The notes: generated from the letters alone by a model not told the origin. Positions 1 through 12,095 are shown, numbered from the stretch's first letter. The stretch is DNA of 64,000 nt from Hortaea werneckii (GCA_037044905.1 JBAOKB010000146.1:62001-126000), one strand, 5' to 3'. Program-made: numbers and translations.

Positions 1-988
1 ACTCATCATCCTGCTGTCTGAGTTCCACAATGTAAGGGTCGGTTGTGAAATCATAGTCTTCGGCTGCCTCATATAGCATATTGCAGAGTTTGCTTGAGCT
101 GGGGTATTTGAAGGCTGGAGAACTCCAAAGATGACTTCAATTATCTCAGGAGGATGAACATAGTTGGAAAGCTCATGTCGCTCTTCTTTTGGCGTCGTAG
201 CCATGGCGTCGAGATTCCATTCAATCTGCTCGAGGCTGCCCTCCTTGTTGTTCATGACAGGGCTGGCTGAGAGACCAAGAATTCGGGGAACCGCCTCGCC
301 TGCTAGACTTGCTAGGATAATAGAAAAGCTTCATAATGTTGTTCATTGGGCTGCTCTTGATGCACCTGTGCGCTTCGTCAATCACAAGCAAAGCCAGTCG
401 ATGAATGCGTACAAAACCATGCGTGAGGGCATCCGTGAGTACGGCTGGCGTGCCAACAACAACACGAACGTTGGTTAAGACTGCATCCCACAGCCGTTGA
501 TCAGTCCACTTGTCCACCCCGTCACTCCCCGTCAGGCTGATGACTTGATAAGCCGAGGGGAGATGCTCTCGAACAAAGTTGTGTTGCTGTTGGCTGAGCG
601 CGACGCTGGGACACACGAACCATACGACCTGTAAAGGAAATCAGTAGCTGTACAAAGCCATGTGCTGAAAACCTACCTTTGCCGGCTCTGACTTTTCAAG
701 CTCAGCAAGCATGCGTGCTACTGCAATGTGCGTTTTGCCACTGCCGGTATCCATCTTGGAATCTGTATTAGTACATCAGAAGTAACTCCCAAATTAAGAG
801 AAGTGACGTACAGCGACAATGATGTTCTTCTCTAAGCTGGCGTCAAGCATCTCTTGTTGATATGATCTTAGCCTATTTTCGGTTTGTGAGGCCCCTACGA
901 CTGTCATGGTATCGCCCACCTCCATGGTATCAGTCTCAACGCAGCGCTGACTCCGAGCGTGATTTGGTCCCTGTATGAGGCGGAACAC
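1..988 (-). CDS. dcl2: Dicer-like protein 2, N-terminal helicase part (partial, frame-broken)
   Basis: This is the start of a Dicer-family ribonuclease that cuts double-stranded RNA in fungal RNA silencing; the RNase III part lies beyond the left edge. Three exons read 988-812, 754-677 and 628-1. Exon 1 ends with YQQEMLDASLEKNIIVA, exon 2 opens with MDTGSGKT (Walker A, about residues 60-67) and exon 3 carries VIDEAHRC (DEAH box near residue 169). Both introns start GTACGT or GTAGGT and end AG. The frame breaks twice. Near 290, the reading ending in YYPSKSS must switch to reach PRILGLSASPV, helicase motif III. Near 130, a second switch is needed to reach EAAEDYDFTTDPYIVEL. Frames are otherwise stop-free, so sequencing indels are likelier than decay, but a dead gene is possible. 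The family call is firm; DCL2 rather than DCL1 is inferred from the short N-terminus. Confidence 0.85.
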
Positions 989-1745
989 TTTATGCTGCCC
1001 CGGTCCAGGTTATGTCTGCGACCAAGAAGCACGGCGGGTGTTGAAGGTTATGTTTGTTCGCCAGTGCGAGTAGCGGGCAGGGCGAGAGAATCTGCATGGT
1101 GATGAAGACAGAGATAGAGAATAGCCTTCTCCCGCGTAACACAAAGCTGCCAGCCACCTGCATGCAGCCGAACGTGGGGAAAGGACGAGGTCGTGCAGCC
1201 TTTGCTTACAGATCTGGCCGAGTCAAATACAACCAGAGGCCAAGTTTCATATTGGGCGACATGTGGTGAAGCTCGGAGGGTGGTGAATGTTAGAAGGTAG
1301 GTAACCTAAAATCAAGGTTCAATGGGGCAGGAGGTAGCTCGATGGGGGAGGCACGACCATGAGTGCCTACGGCAACTTTAAACCTGCGCTCAGGCGGTTG
1401 GGTTGGGCATATAGCACGTTTCCGGGAGCCTGGAGAGAGCAACGTCGTTGTAGCAACCAAGATAACTTTTTGTGATATGTAATCCATAGATACAAGATCA
1501 ACGCAATAGAAACGAAAAGTACACGCAAGAAAAGCAACGCTCTTGGTCCGGTCCGGGTATCAACCGAGGCAGTTGATATCGCAATGAAACCAACCTCCCA
1601 ACTGCCCTCGATACGCCATCGCCATGGGTATCCTGCCTGAAATTGGTCTCGTAAAAATAAAAATCAAAGAAAAAAAAAACAAGAAAAACAAGTCTCTCTC
1701 ATGTCATCATCGTGAAGTCGTGACCGTATCCCTGAACCCCAGCCC
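989..1745. other. Intergenic: dcl2 promoter and 3' flank of next gene
   Basis: No gene is supported here. The right part (about 1640-1700) is A-rich on the plus strand and probably holds the 3' end of the gene at 1746-2632. The left part is the 5' flank of the Dicer gene. A 71-codon open frame at 1054-1269 has no recognisable features. Confidence 0.5.
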
Positions 1746-2632
1746 CTACCACTGATCCTGCGGATCCAGCGCTGCCAAAAGCTCCCTGCCTAACCACCCA
1801 TGCAGCCTCTCCTCCGGAAAATTAACCGGATCCCCAAACTCCCAATCCCGATACAGCAAGTCTTCATGGTCCGGGATCGGATAGTAGAAATCCTCGAGGT
1901 CGTGCTGCGGGATCAGCGGTCGATGCTGCCAGTTGATGCTGGGGCCCATGTCCTCGCGCGGTAGCGGCAGAAAGCGTCGGTGGATGGCATCCGTGGCGAT
2001 CCGCCCGTCGCCTTCGTATTCCATCTCGTGCTTGCTGGGCCAGGGGGCGTAGATGGGTTTGTTGATTTCCCAGCCCTCGCAGAAGACGGTCGGTTGCACG
2101 AGCACGCCGTACTGGTGGTTGTCGCAGAAGTGTGAGCCGTGGTAGATTTCAGGGATCGGTGCAATGTCGACGGGAGGGAGGTTGAGCTCTTCGCGTAGCT
2201 CGTTTGTTTGCTCGATCCAGTCCTGCTCTTGAGCTTTCATTCCTGCTCGTCGTGACTCCCCTGCTGCCCATTCCTCTTGTGAAGCTTGACGTCAAAGTAA
2301 TTGCTGAAGAAAGGCGATTGCGGACAGATCCTCTTGCGGGACTCCCGAAGGTGGAACGACAGATTGCCCACGTCATTCTGCCCACTGGCAAACGGAGTAC
2401 CGCGGAAGTTGTTGCCACCGCGAAATGCGCCTCTGGCACCGAGAAAGCCCTTATTGGCAAGACTGGTGTTGATGCGTGCGTCGTGGCTGCTAGCGGACTG
2501 GGAGCTTTTGTGACGGGCTTCGTAAGCGTTGCGGCCTCGCGGGGCAGGTGAACCATTGTTGCGCCAATTGGCATGGAACTGCTTGTTGCCGGATCGCTGC
2601 GCGCTCATCGAGAGGCGAGTCGTTGCCGACAA
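1746..2632 (-). CDS. Uncharacterised protein, about 295 aa, one frameshift
   Basis: I do not recognise the family. The first part (2632 to about 2272) is basic and low in hydrophobics, with a Gly/Arg/Asn stretch (GARGAFRGGNNFRGTPF). The second part is acidic, aromatic and Pro-rich (for example EDFYYPIPDHEDLLYRDWEF) and ends at 1746. The two halves lie in different frames. Reading through with one added base near 2272 joins FDVKLHK to EWAAGESRRAG and gives a single 295-codon protein. The apparent second start (ATGA overlap at 2240) is then internal. No membrane segment or signal peptide is visible. Calling it one gene is an inference from the smooth join and from similar breaks in neighbouring genes; two separate genes would be unusual for a fungus at this spacing. 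Confidence 0.6.
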
Positions 2633-3770
2633 TCGTTGTGGCGGACTAGTAATTGTTGGTAGATAGGGGTGTCGGAATTAAGATGCTTGCGTTGCGTTAG
2701 TGTTGAAGTGAAGGAGAGTGATGCTCCTCAACGTTTCGGTGTGAAGGCAACAATGTCAGTAACCTGATGTCGGCCGAGAACGGTCTCGACTTCGAGCCTT
2801 GACGAGCCCTCGCTCAGTAAGTACAGTGCGAGCACTGTCGCTAGTGTAGGAAGGTCGAGAACGACTCCCAAAGGAGGCATCGGCAGTGAAGGAGTGCACA
2901 AATCTTGAAGCCAAAAGAGTCCAGTAATAGCAACAATTAAAATCGAAAGAAGAGTGAAGGTGTGCATAACCAACCTGTTCGGATAATCTTGGCGCCTGAT
3001 GGAGCTTCAATCATGCGTTACTGTTGCTATTGTTTTCGACTTAGCTCTTTCGCTGCTTTGGTTGCCATCAAGAGGGGCTTTCGATGCTTTTTGAGCAACG
3101 TATGCCTAATAAACGAGCATGCTCGGATGCAAGGGTTTCTGGTTGAGGTCTCTCAAGAGCACAAACCATATGACAAAGAGAAATCAGATGTCATTCAATG
3201 TCAAGCGCATGGGACATACTGTTGGAAGGCCGCGCTTGTACAATGGTCGCTGCCGGAGGCCGTTCGAGCTAGTGACGTGTGCTGTATTTCGATCAAGCTG
3301 ACGAGTATTGTATCAAGCGCGAACCGCCATTTTGAGCTCTGTTGTCATGGTCCTGGAGTTGGCGTGCGAAGTTTTGGGAGGATAAGGTAGGCATCGTGGT
3401 TTGTGAGCGTCACAACGGAAGAAGCCCACGGATTCGAGTATCCATCACGGATGTGACAAAAAAACCATCAGCATCATACTCAACTGGAGAAGGAGAGCAC
3501 ATGCATATGACCGCATGTGAGATCATGCTGCCATGGCGCTCTTCGGATATTGGTTATGGTCATCGGAGAAGGAAGCTGCTTTTGGCTGTTTGAGATCGTA
3601 GAGGAGCGTGCACCCCAGATGGCTCTGGCTCCTATCGCGAGTTAGTACAGCCTATGAGTGCGCAGACGGGGCTGCATTTATGGATAAGCGATGAAAGCGC
3701 CGTGGCATTATTTGGTCTCAACAACCATCGCGAGCTGTCGGCCAACATCAGAGATATCACACAAGAAGCA
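2633..3770. other. Intergenic or unrecognised, 1.1 kb
   Basis: No gene can be supported. An 81-codon minus frame at 2728-2973 starts with a hydrophobic stretch (LLSILIVAITGLFW) and could be a small membrane peptide or a fragment, but has no other support. A plus frame at 2962-3390 looks random in composition. Confidence 0.3.
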
Positions 3771-4084
3771 CTAAGCAGAAAGGTGTGGGAAACTGGCAAG
3801 GTTGGTGAGCTTTGATGTGTACAGTGTAGCTTGAGCTATAATGCAGAAATCAGTGGATGCTGCTACTAGATGGTACTGTTGTTCTGCTGGCACTTGGGCA
3901 TCCTGAAAGCGCTGTGCCGCGACGTACAAACAAACGTATGAGGCAGGAGTGGAAAATGCATAAAGCTATGTAGACTGGAGACCTTACAGATTAGATCGAG
4001 ATTTTGACTTACCACAGCTGCTGAAAACTTTGGATAGGAGCCTCGTGGCGGCCGGGACATTGCAAGGGAGGGTGAGGAGGCCAT
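3771..4084 (-). CDS. Candidate 88-aa two-exon small membrane protein
   Basis: Exon 1 (4084-4013, 24 codons) begins MASSPSLAMSRPPRGSYPKF and ends at a strong donor, GTAAGT. A 47-nt intron with a CTAATC branch-like box ends in ATAG at 3966. Exon 2 (3965-3771, 65 codons with stop) continues in frame with LYAFSTPASYVCLYVAAQRF, a plausible membrane segment, then QDAQVPAEQQYHL. The two exons join without a frame error, and intron size and signals match other introns here. I recognise no family. The model rests on splice signals and an open frame only, so it could be chance. An upstream in-frame ATG at 4120 would add 12 residues. Confidence 0.35.
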
Positions 4085-5159
4085 GATGGATGGGGAGACG
4101 AAGGAGAGTGGAAGCTTCAAGATGCTCCAGCCATCTCCAGATCCGGCTGCTGCCGCGTGTCGTCACAGCGCAGCGGCACCCTCAAGTAGGGCTGCCCTCC
4201 CAGTTTCCTTCCTGTTCGCCTCCCAGCGGGCGCACTTCTCAGCGCTGCCACGGCGGTGCTGAGAGGGTGTGGCCCGCTCCATCAATACTGAACGGGGACG
4301 GCTACGGTTATGCGACAATCATGAGGGCGTTGACGATGTTGCGCGATACGATATGCGACTACGGATCACCATGGTTCACGGATGGCAGGTCGACACCAGA
4401 GGAAAAGAACCCAGCGGCAATAACACCGTCGTCTGAGGTCGACGACTACCGTGTCATCCCCACCTGTCAACGCCCTCCCCTGCTCCAGTCAAAACAATTT
4501 GAACAGCAGGCGCTGGAAACTCCAGTCGTTCGCTAAGCGCTGTGCCTTTCGCGCGCATACGGGATCCTGGATACTTGGTCCGTGCGCCCTTCACTTTCAA
4601 GATGTCGGTATGGCCTGATTGGCTGGCCGATGTTGGAACGCCTGCTTCTCGATATTCGAGAGAGATGCGATTTGGTTTCAGACATGAGTCCGTGGCCGCA
4701 TGACAGGCCACGCCGATGATAGCATGGTATGTATTTCCACATCTTCCAGTGTCCTGCGTGTGAGTGGTTCGTGGCCGGATCGGGTCTGTGCTTCAATGAA
4801 AGACACAACCTCAATTCATTGTTCGACATCCTCCCTTCACGCTTCATTGAGAGCTTGACGAGCCCACGATTTTCTTTTGTACTTTCCTGCATTCCGAGTC
4901 TGGGTCATCGGGTCTGCATCTGCTCCAACAATCTCATTCACTCCTGCCCACCGATTCAGCGCCGACTTTTATGCAACCACACCCATCATTTATTTCCCAC
5001 GAGACAATATCGAGCCTTTTCTCCATCCGAACAAAAAGCGCGACATTCTTTGTCCTCTCGTCACACGCACATATCATTCTTCGGCTGGACCGCACTCTAA
5101 CAAACCGCTAATTGCCACCGACCACAGTCGCATCCGACTTCCCTCATCTGTCAGCCGCC
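4085..5159. other. Intergenic, 5' flank of PRM1
   Basis: No supported gene. The last 350 bases are rich in C and T on the plus strand, as is common for fungal 5' leaders, and precede the PRM1 start. Open frames at 4090-4536 and 4533-4892 have no recognisable features. Confidence 0.45.
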
Positions 5160-7602
5160 ATGGCCGATCCAACGAATCGACAGCAAACCCCCAATCCTGC
5201 GCCTCCATCTCTTTCCGCTGGCGACCATGAGATGCGCAACTACTACGCGACACAGGACGCATCACGACCTCCCCCGCAAAACGAAGAACCATACCTGACA
5301 CCCTACTTAGGTCTACGAGCTAGACTCTCGCAGACGTGGATAAATCGCTGGACTGTTTTACTATTACTGGTACTAATACGGACCTTGCTCGCCATCGCGA
5401 GTTTGGATGACAACTTAGGCTCTGCGCGCCGAGAAGCTCTCAGTGCGTGCAAGAGCGTGGAGAATGCTGGAAGTGCCATGGCAAGTATGCCGCACTACAT
5501 GAGTGCAGGCGTCAATGAGATGAGCGCTCAGGGTATCGAGAAGGCAATCAATGGGTTGATGCAAATGCTGATCCTAAGCATTACTGGTGTCGAGGAGATT
5601 GTCCTCTTCGTTATCAACTTACTGACGAGCACCTACGTCTGTCTCATCACCCTAGCTGTTGGCGGCAGTCTACATGCAGCCATATCAGTTGCGGAGGAGC
5701 TCGGTGACTTTCTCAACTCAACGCCAAGGATCTTGGCAAGGAACTTGGAGACGTGACTGCGGACTTCGACGGTGCAATGGACAAATTCCTCGGTGGCCTT
5801 ACCGATTTTGCAAGTGTATTTGCTGGCAAAAAACTGGACCCACCCACAATTGATCTCACCGACGAGATCAAGAAGCTTGATAATTTGCAGATACCATCGG
5901 ATTACGACGAAGATCTGATGAAGTTGAATGACTCCATTCCGACCTTCGAGCAAGTTCACAACTTTACGAACGCGGCCATTCGCTTACCGTTTGAAGAGGT
6001 CAAGAAGCTACTGAACGAAAGCCTGCCACGATACACCATGAATCGCTCACTCTTCCCTGTGCCCAAAAAGGAGCGCCTGACCTTTTGCTCGGATGATGAT
6101 GGGATCAACGACTTTTTCGACAATCTTGGTCACCATCGAGCGTTCGGCGAAAAAGATTTCCTCAGCGTTCTCCTAGTTGCGGCGATTCTTGTGATGATAC
6201 CTATGGCGTGGCGTGAAATACGGCGGTGGAAGCTCCAGAAGGAGAGAGCACAGCTAGTCAAGAACGACGCATTTGACCCAATGGATGCTGTCTATATTGT
6301 GTCCCGCCCGTACACTGCCGGAGCTGGGCTGAAGCTTTCGGCACCCATCAAATCTAGCAGGCGCAGGACTGTAGTACGTTGGGCAGTGGCATACGCCACA
6401 ACGACGCCCGCTCTATTCGTCCTCTCGCTTGCGATAGCCGGCCTGCTTGGATGTCTGTGCCAATACATTCTACTCAAAAGCATTGAGAAGGAGACGCCCA
6501 AGCTAGAGAACCAAATTATCGGCTTCGCAGACAAGGTCATCCATCAACTCAATAACGCGTCGCAGCAGTGGGCTATTGGCACCAATACCATCATCAACAA
6601 TACTAATGCCGATATCAATGAGGATGTCTTTGGTTGGGTCAACACTTCCACCAACGCTGTCAACGACACGCTCAACACCTTCGTTGATGGCATGGTTGAC
6701 GCGCTGAATACCACATTTGATGGTACTGTGCTGTACGAGCCTATCCTGGACGTCTTAAACTGCCTGGTTCTGCTGAAAGTAAGGGCATCCAAAAGGGCTT
6801 AACGTGGGTGAGCGATCATGCCCACGTTGACTTTCCACTCTTGCCTAACGACACATTCTCTCTCGGAACAATAGACAAAGTTGCCGGTAGCCAAAAGGAA
6901 ATCCTGGCCAACGCCGAGGGAGACGGCTCTGCTGGAGACGAGATTACTGCGGCCCTTTTCCATGTCATCAGCGCGCTCTACAGAGCGGTGAGACAAGAAA
7001 CTATCATATCGGCATGCGTGCTGCTGATTTGGGTTCTGATAGCCCTTATCGGCATCACCAGAGCAGTGTTCCTCATGTTCAAGGGCGGTGATGCAGGTAC
7101 GTATGCAGGCCGCCAGCCCAATAGTCGAGGTCTCCCGCCTGGAGACAAGCAGACTCATGAGGACGGCCACGAGCTCGACGAATTTTTTGCCCGGCAGCGT
7201 GTGCCCACGTATGAGCAAGCCACGCGTCACAGCCTCCCTTCAGGTGCTGCAACGGTTGACAACTCTGCGAACAAGTACCACGGTCAAACCTACACGTTGA
7301 CGCCAAACCCAATGCCGAAGCTTGAAGTCCAGTCAGCTACTTCACCTGTCTTACACACCGGCTTCTCTCCTCGCCCTGATCTGCCCGAAAAGCTAGGCAG
7401 CGTAAACGGCCAGAACATTGATGCCGCTATCCGTCGTCCTACGCACATCAGGGCTTCCAGCCATGGTGACTATGGCAGCACCTCGCCAGCATCTCCTCAT
7501 CCGAATCCAGACTCAACTCCTTACCTTAGTACCTCCTACCGCTCTCGGTCCAATGCTGCGGCCGATGAGAAGCAGAATCCCTTCGCAGACTCTAACCGCT
7601 GA
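5160..7602 (+). CDS. prm1: Plasma membrane fusion protein PRM1 (two frameshifts)
   Basis: Prm1 is a multi-pass plasma-membrane protein that promotes membrane merger when mating cells or hyphae fuse. The start (MADPTNRQQ) is followed by the family's LTPYLGLRARLSQTWINRW and a first membrane segment (VLLLLVLIRTLLAIASL, about residues 60-80). Further membrane segments follow: LMQMLILSITGVEEIVLFVI, FLSVLLVAAILVMIPMAW, ALFVLSLAIAGLLGCLC and IISACVLLIWVLIALIGI. Between them are N-glycosylation-rich loops (NNTNADIN, NTSTNAVND) and the conserved VFGWVN. The tail is a Pro/Ser-rich cytosolic region. Two breaks interrupt the frame. Near 5720 the frame ending LNST must shift one base to continue KDLGKELGDV. 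Near 6788 LVLLK must shift to GIQKGLTWVSD. Each is repaired by one extra base; the corrected length is 814 aa. No intron is needed. Confidence 0.93.
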
Positions 7603-9546
7603 TGGCCAGCTGTCATGAGCTGAGCTGTCGGTCCCGCACCTGACCTTTCCACCCTATTCTCCCATGCGCGCGGGAGGTAGGCGTGCTCTGCGTCAACCGT
7701 GGGACTAACGCGGCTTAGGGTAGGCGGCTGCGAACGAGACTTTAAATATGCTCGACCTGGTGGTGATTCCAGGTCCTTCCTTCCGACACTTTTTGCCTCC
7801 TCCGCTCTTATGCTCCGCGCTAAGACTGTTGACGCGAGCGACATTCTGCAGGTCGGAAGGACGTATCACGCATCCTTCTCCGCTTCATCGGCTAGCCTCG
7901 CTAGCTGTGCTGATCGGCGATAGATGGCATTTACGCAAAACTGCGTTTCCGCTGCGGGCATGGCTGTTGTACGTGCTCTGCCCCTGTGTTTAGCGTTGCG
8001 AAACCCTCTTTTTCCTTTCCTCGGTGGAACGCAAGGACACCGATCCACGATACCTGGACTTTTTCTTCTCTGGACGAACGTGGTCAACTTCCTTGGAATC
8101 CACCGTATGCTTTGAAAGGATGTGAAGAGAGATTGCATTTCCTTTGGTTATGTTGCGGCACTCGTCGCCCCATCCATCCCGTTCCTCTGCTTTCTTGGAT
8201 TTGAGAGTGTTGAAGATACCTTTGTTTTGTTGGACCCCGCGAGATGCCGGTACTCCGGTTGTGGTCTGAGGCGAGTCGATAACCGGGACTTTGGTCTGTC
8301 ATTTCTGGATGTGAGCGGTAAATGGTACTGTTGGAAATCACGTGCGGCTTGCCCCGGATATCCTGAGATGCAGTTGCTGCATATTTTTGAAAACACGCCG
8401 ACTATGCGGTCTATTGGTCTTCCCAACGACCAGAACTGGAGATGCGGCCTCTTGCTTGTGTTTTCAGCAGCGCCAAGACGAACTTCATACATAGACTCAA
8501 GAGAGGAAGCACGAGCCGGACATATGTTGCCATGCAATTCCGGCGCATGGCATGAGTCGCTTTTCCGATCTTCGTGAGAGGGAGCTTCTTGGGTATGGTC
8601 GCTCCTATTTATTCGCCTACCTGCGCTACCGGACCTCCTGTTGAATACGAACCTCGCCTGCTGCCCTTTGCGCGGTGTTGCGTTCATGTCCACACTTTTG
8701 GAGGATCTAGCAGGTCTGTGCTGAGACTTCTTTTTTGGTAACGAGCGTTGTCATCATCGACATTTTGGTCTGATGACGCTTTGAAAGGGATGCGCTGTTG
8801 TGCGGTTGTTTATTGGGTATTCCCTCTCACTCTTTTGAGTTGGGTCGATTCAGTGTGCTGTCCGTCCGCCCCTTCGGGTTGGATGATGAACGGCCACAGG
8901 TGGAAAGCCGATTTTTCTTGGAGAAGGAATTTTTGAATTGGTACAGTGTCGCAGGGAGTAGGCAACATTTAGCCCTGGCCCTTCCTGAAGATGGGAAAAA
9001 ATTGTGGGAGGATCAAATGGGCTTTCCTTGGGTTACGTAGATAGTCCGACAATGGAGAAGTTTCTCCCATAAAATGCTTCTCATTTCAATTTCACTATTG
9101 CTTCCTAGATGCAGAAAATTTACTTCAGATCAATCAAAATCTGCTTGTACGTTAATCAATATCTTCAATCAATATTTGGTTGGATGGCCTCCTAAAGCTA
9201 TAACTGTCTGAATCCGACTTGGTATGTGAGGAATAATCCACAGCATGACCACCTACACCCTGCGGTGCCTGCTTATGCGAGTGCGGATAGAGCCGCTGTT
9301 TTAGCCGGACGCTTGGATCTCACATCCTTGAAGTGCATCCCTCAGCCCTAACAGACATCCAACATCAACCTTCCAACTTTCGGTGCCACCAGGCACAAAC
9401 ACAGTCAATGGTTAGCGCAGTGCAACGCTATCACGGGTACTCGCCGATGCGATAGCATGGCGAAAGATTTTGGATGACAACCGTCGGATGAACGTGTGAC
9501 CCGTTGACGCGCATCCTATCGCATCGCATACCGCAGTATCACAATC
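7603..9546. other. Intergenic, about 1.9 kb
   Basis: No gene is supported. This holds the 3' flank of PRM1 and the 5' flank of the HbrB gene. Positions 9060-9240 are AT-rich. Open frames such as 8122-8577 (plus) and 8148-8693 (minus) overlap on opposite strands and show no motif. An inverted repeat lies just upstream of the next start (separate entry). Confidence 0.45.
9446..9525. repeat. Inverted repeat upstream of the HbrB gene
   Basis: GATGCGATAG at 9446-9455 is exactly complementary to CTATCGCATC at 9516-9525, with one more pairing base on the outer side and a 60-base loop. The right arm lies about 20 bases before the start codon at 9547, so it is probably in the 5' untranslated leader. 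It could form a hairpin in RNA or be a paired protein-binding site; neither is shown. Confidence 0.6.
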
Positions 9547-12095
9547 ATGAGCAGCAATTTGCCGCCATTGCAGCCTCCACCGCGCCCGCATTCACCGTCA
9601 GGTCACAGATCTCAATCTTCACAGTCGCAAAGCTCCGTCAGAAGCGATGAATCGGGCTTATCCACGACTTCGACTGAGTCGGGTTCGGTGCCCCCGCCTC
9701 CAGTGCTGAAGCGACCGCCTTATCCTCAGCATCCGGACGGCGCTCGACCAAACACCGCTGGAGGAGGTCCGCTGCCTTCGCAAAGTACAAGCAGTATCCA
9801 CAGTGTGCCTCGTCAACCTTACCGAAGCTCTGTCGACGTACCCAGTAGGACCCAGTCGCCTAAAATGCCTGGCGCTCCTCTTGGACACCGGGCGCGACAG
9901 CACAGTCAAGGCTTCTTTGAACCTTCACTACCTCATGCGTCTCAAAGTGTGCTGACCGCGTCACAAATCGCGGCGCAGGCGGCTATGCATAGCTCGCCAC
10001 CTGCTCCGCCTGCTGCCAGCGAGCGCAAACGATCGTACCCCGGATTAGCACCTATCAACACGACTGGACACACCCAAAGGCAGCCGAGTACAGATAAGAC
10101 ACCTCAAGCATCCTCTGGCGGGCCCTTGCCGTACAGCAATGGGACGCTTGGAGGGAATCGTCTGGCTGCAGCCTCTGCTGCGAATGCCGCTTTTCCTAGT
10201 GGGAGGAGTCCGTTGCCTTCGCCGAACTCATTGGTCCTCAGACCATGCAGCCACCACCGCCCATGCCGCCTCTCGATAAAGAGCCGAAGAGCAAAAGCTC
10301 CAAGATGAAACTCTTTTCCAAGCCGAAGAACATTTCATTGTCAAAGGAGAGGGAAGGCAAAGTTGCACCTGCTGCTTCCTCGCCGAGCAAAGCTAGCTTG
10401 AGTTCCAACCTGCTGCGCAGTGGGTTTGCCAATAACTCTACCACCAGTCTTGTGGACCCAGGATCGGGCGCCAGCTCTCTGTATTCATCTGTCAACGCTT
10501 CTACGTCAACACTTGTGCCGGGAACGACAGACAAAGACAAGCGTCACCATTTTCTCTCGCGGCAGAAGCACAAGTTGAAGGATGAGCCTTCGCAGCTAGC
10601 TCTTTCCTCCGCCCACTCAAATTCCCAGCCTACCAACCCAGACAAGCCTCAGCCTCTCTACTCTTTCACACCGGACTCGCCTGGGCCAAACAGCTTTTCA
10701 AAGTCCATGTCTGGTTTTGATCTACGGCATGGAGGTAGGGCATTGAGGGAAAAGAAGAAAGAAGAGAAGGCTGCAGCGGCCGCAGCAAAGCTTGACCTGG
10801 CGCCAACTATATCTAACACGTCACTGACAGCCTCGACTGATCCGCATGTCACTCCTGGTCAGTACGACTCATCGATGGGCCCTCCATCAGGGCCGCCAAC
10901 AGGTGTCTTCTCGTACGGGACAGAGGCGACGCCACAGACGTCTGCACACGCTTTCAGCAGCATAGGTGCACAAATGGGTTTACCTGGTCTTGGTCCGGAT
11001 GATGCCTGGCCACTCCTCAAGGCGCGTCTACTCAATATATTTCTCTGGTGAGGACCTTCGAACGCCAATAGAGGACTTCAACATGCTTGTGAATGTTCAC
11101 ATTCGGCGATGTATCCAACGACGATCTCCCTTGGTGCTGATAGAAGATGTACGGGAGCTCCTGCGGACGGGATTCACGTCTCTTTCGCAAACGCTCAGGG
11201 GTGTGCCAGAGGACAGGCTGGTGACGAAGTTGGTCGATATGTGGAGCAATGTGTATGGCACGGTGATGCCTTTCTTACAGGCAGTATTTCCTGCCGCTCG
11301 ATCTGGAATTCAAAGGGACGTGGTATGATCATGAGTGTACGCGAGGCACAGGACTTTTGGGGAGCGATGCCGGAATCATTGAAGTCAGATGAGCGTCCGT
11401 CGTCTGCCGGAGGCACGACAAGATTGCCGACACTTGGGGAAGAATTGGATGTCCGACGACTTACCTTGATCTCTTTTCGAGACACGATCATTTTACCGAG
11501 ACACGAGAGCTTTGTGAATATCTTCAGCAGGCTTTCGCTTGACAGCATCAATGCTGCGACTTCCCCTGACCCGGGTGCTCAGGGTGGACGCAGGCATGCT
11601 CGAAGCGATCCCGCCACGACGGGAGCAGAACGGCCAGAGACTGCAGGCAGTCTGAGCCCGAACTTGAGCAGTTTCAATTCTCAAGGCTCGACAGTGCTCG
11701 AAGCGGCGAGCAGCTCGTCCAATGGGGCGATGAGTCTAGCTGGCAGGAGCCGAGCGACTTCAAACACTTCGGCAGGCTCATTTGGCACTAGCTTGCCACA
11801 TGTGAATTCCCCGCCAGGCGCACCATCCCCGGGTCCCTTTCCTAGCGCCAGTCTGAGCCCTGCCCCCGCTATCGCCGATCCATCGAAGGTCACCGAAACG
11901 GTCGCGAGGATGTTACAGTGTCTGTATGTACTGTCGAGTTGTCAGACCGGAGATGTGGGACAGGGAGTTATCGATCAGCTCACGGGAGCTCTGAAATATA
12001 ATTGGCTGGGCAGGGGAAGAACCGGCAGGGACCGGAGAGGATTTGTGGGAATGAAGAACCCGCCTGGACAGAGAGTGGGCTTGGTTGGCGCATAA
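9547..12095 (+). CDS. hbrB: HbrB-like TORC2 subunit (four frame breaks)
   Basis: HbrB proteins (yeast Bit61, animal PRR5/Protor) are non-catalytic subunits of TOR complex 2, which controls actin polarity, membrane stress and hyphal branching. The first 460 or so residues are disordered (Ser/Pro/Gln-rich, MSSNLPPLQPPPRPHS at the start). The HbrB domain begins near 11036 with FSGEDLRTPIEDFNMLV, continues HIRRCIQRRSPLVLIEDVRE and VDMWSNVYGTVMPFLQAVF, then LPLDLEFKG and IMSVREAQDFWGAMPE. After a Ser-rich insert it ends with LGRGRTGRDRRGFVG. Frames switch near 10231 (repaired by one added base in GG), 11034, 11290 and 11318 (each by removing one base). The four changes together restore one continuous frame. 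No splice signals fit these joins, so indels in the sequence are the simplest reading. Confidence 0.88.

Noticed and set aside
2240..2240. ATGA stop-start overlap as evidence for two translationally coupled genes
   Set aside because: Such coupling is not expected in a fungus; one added base upstream gives a single smooth protein.
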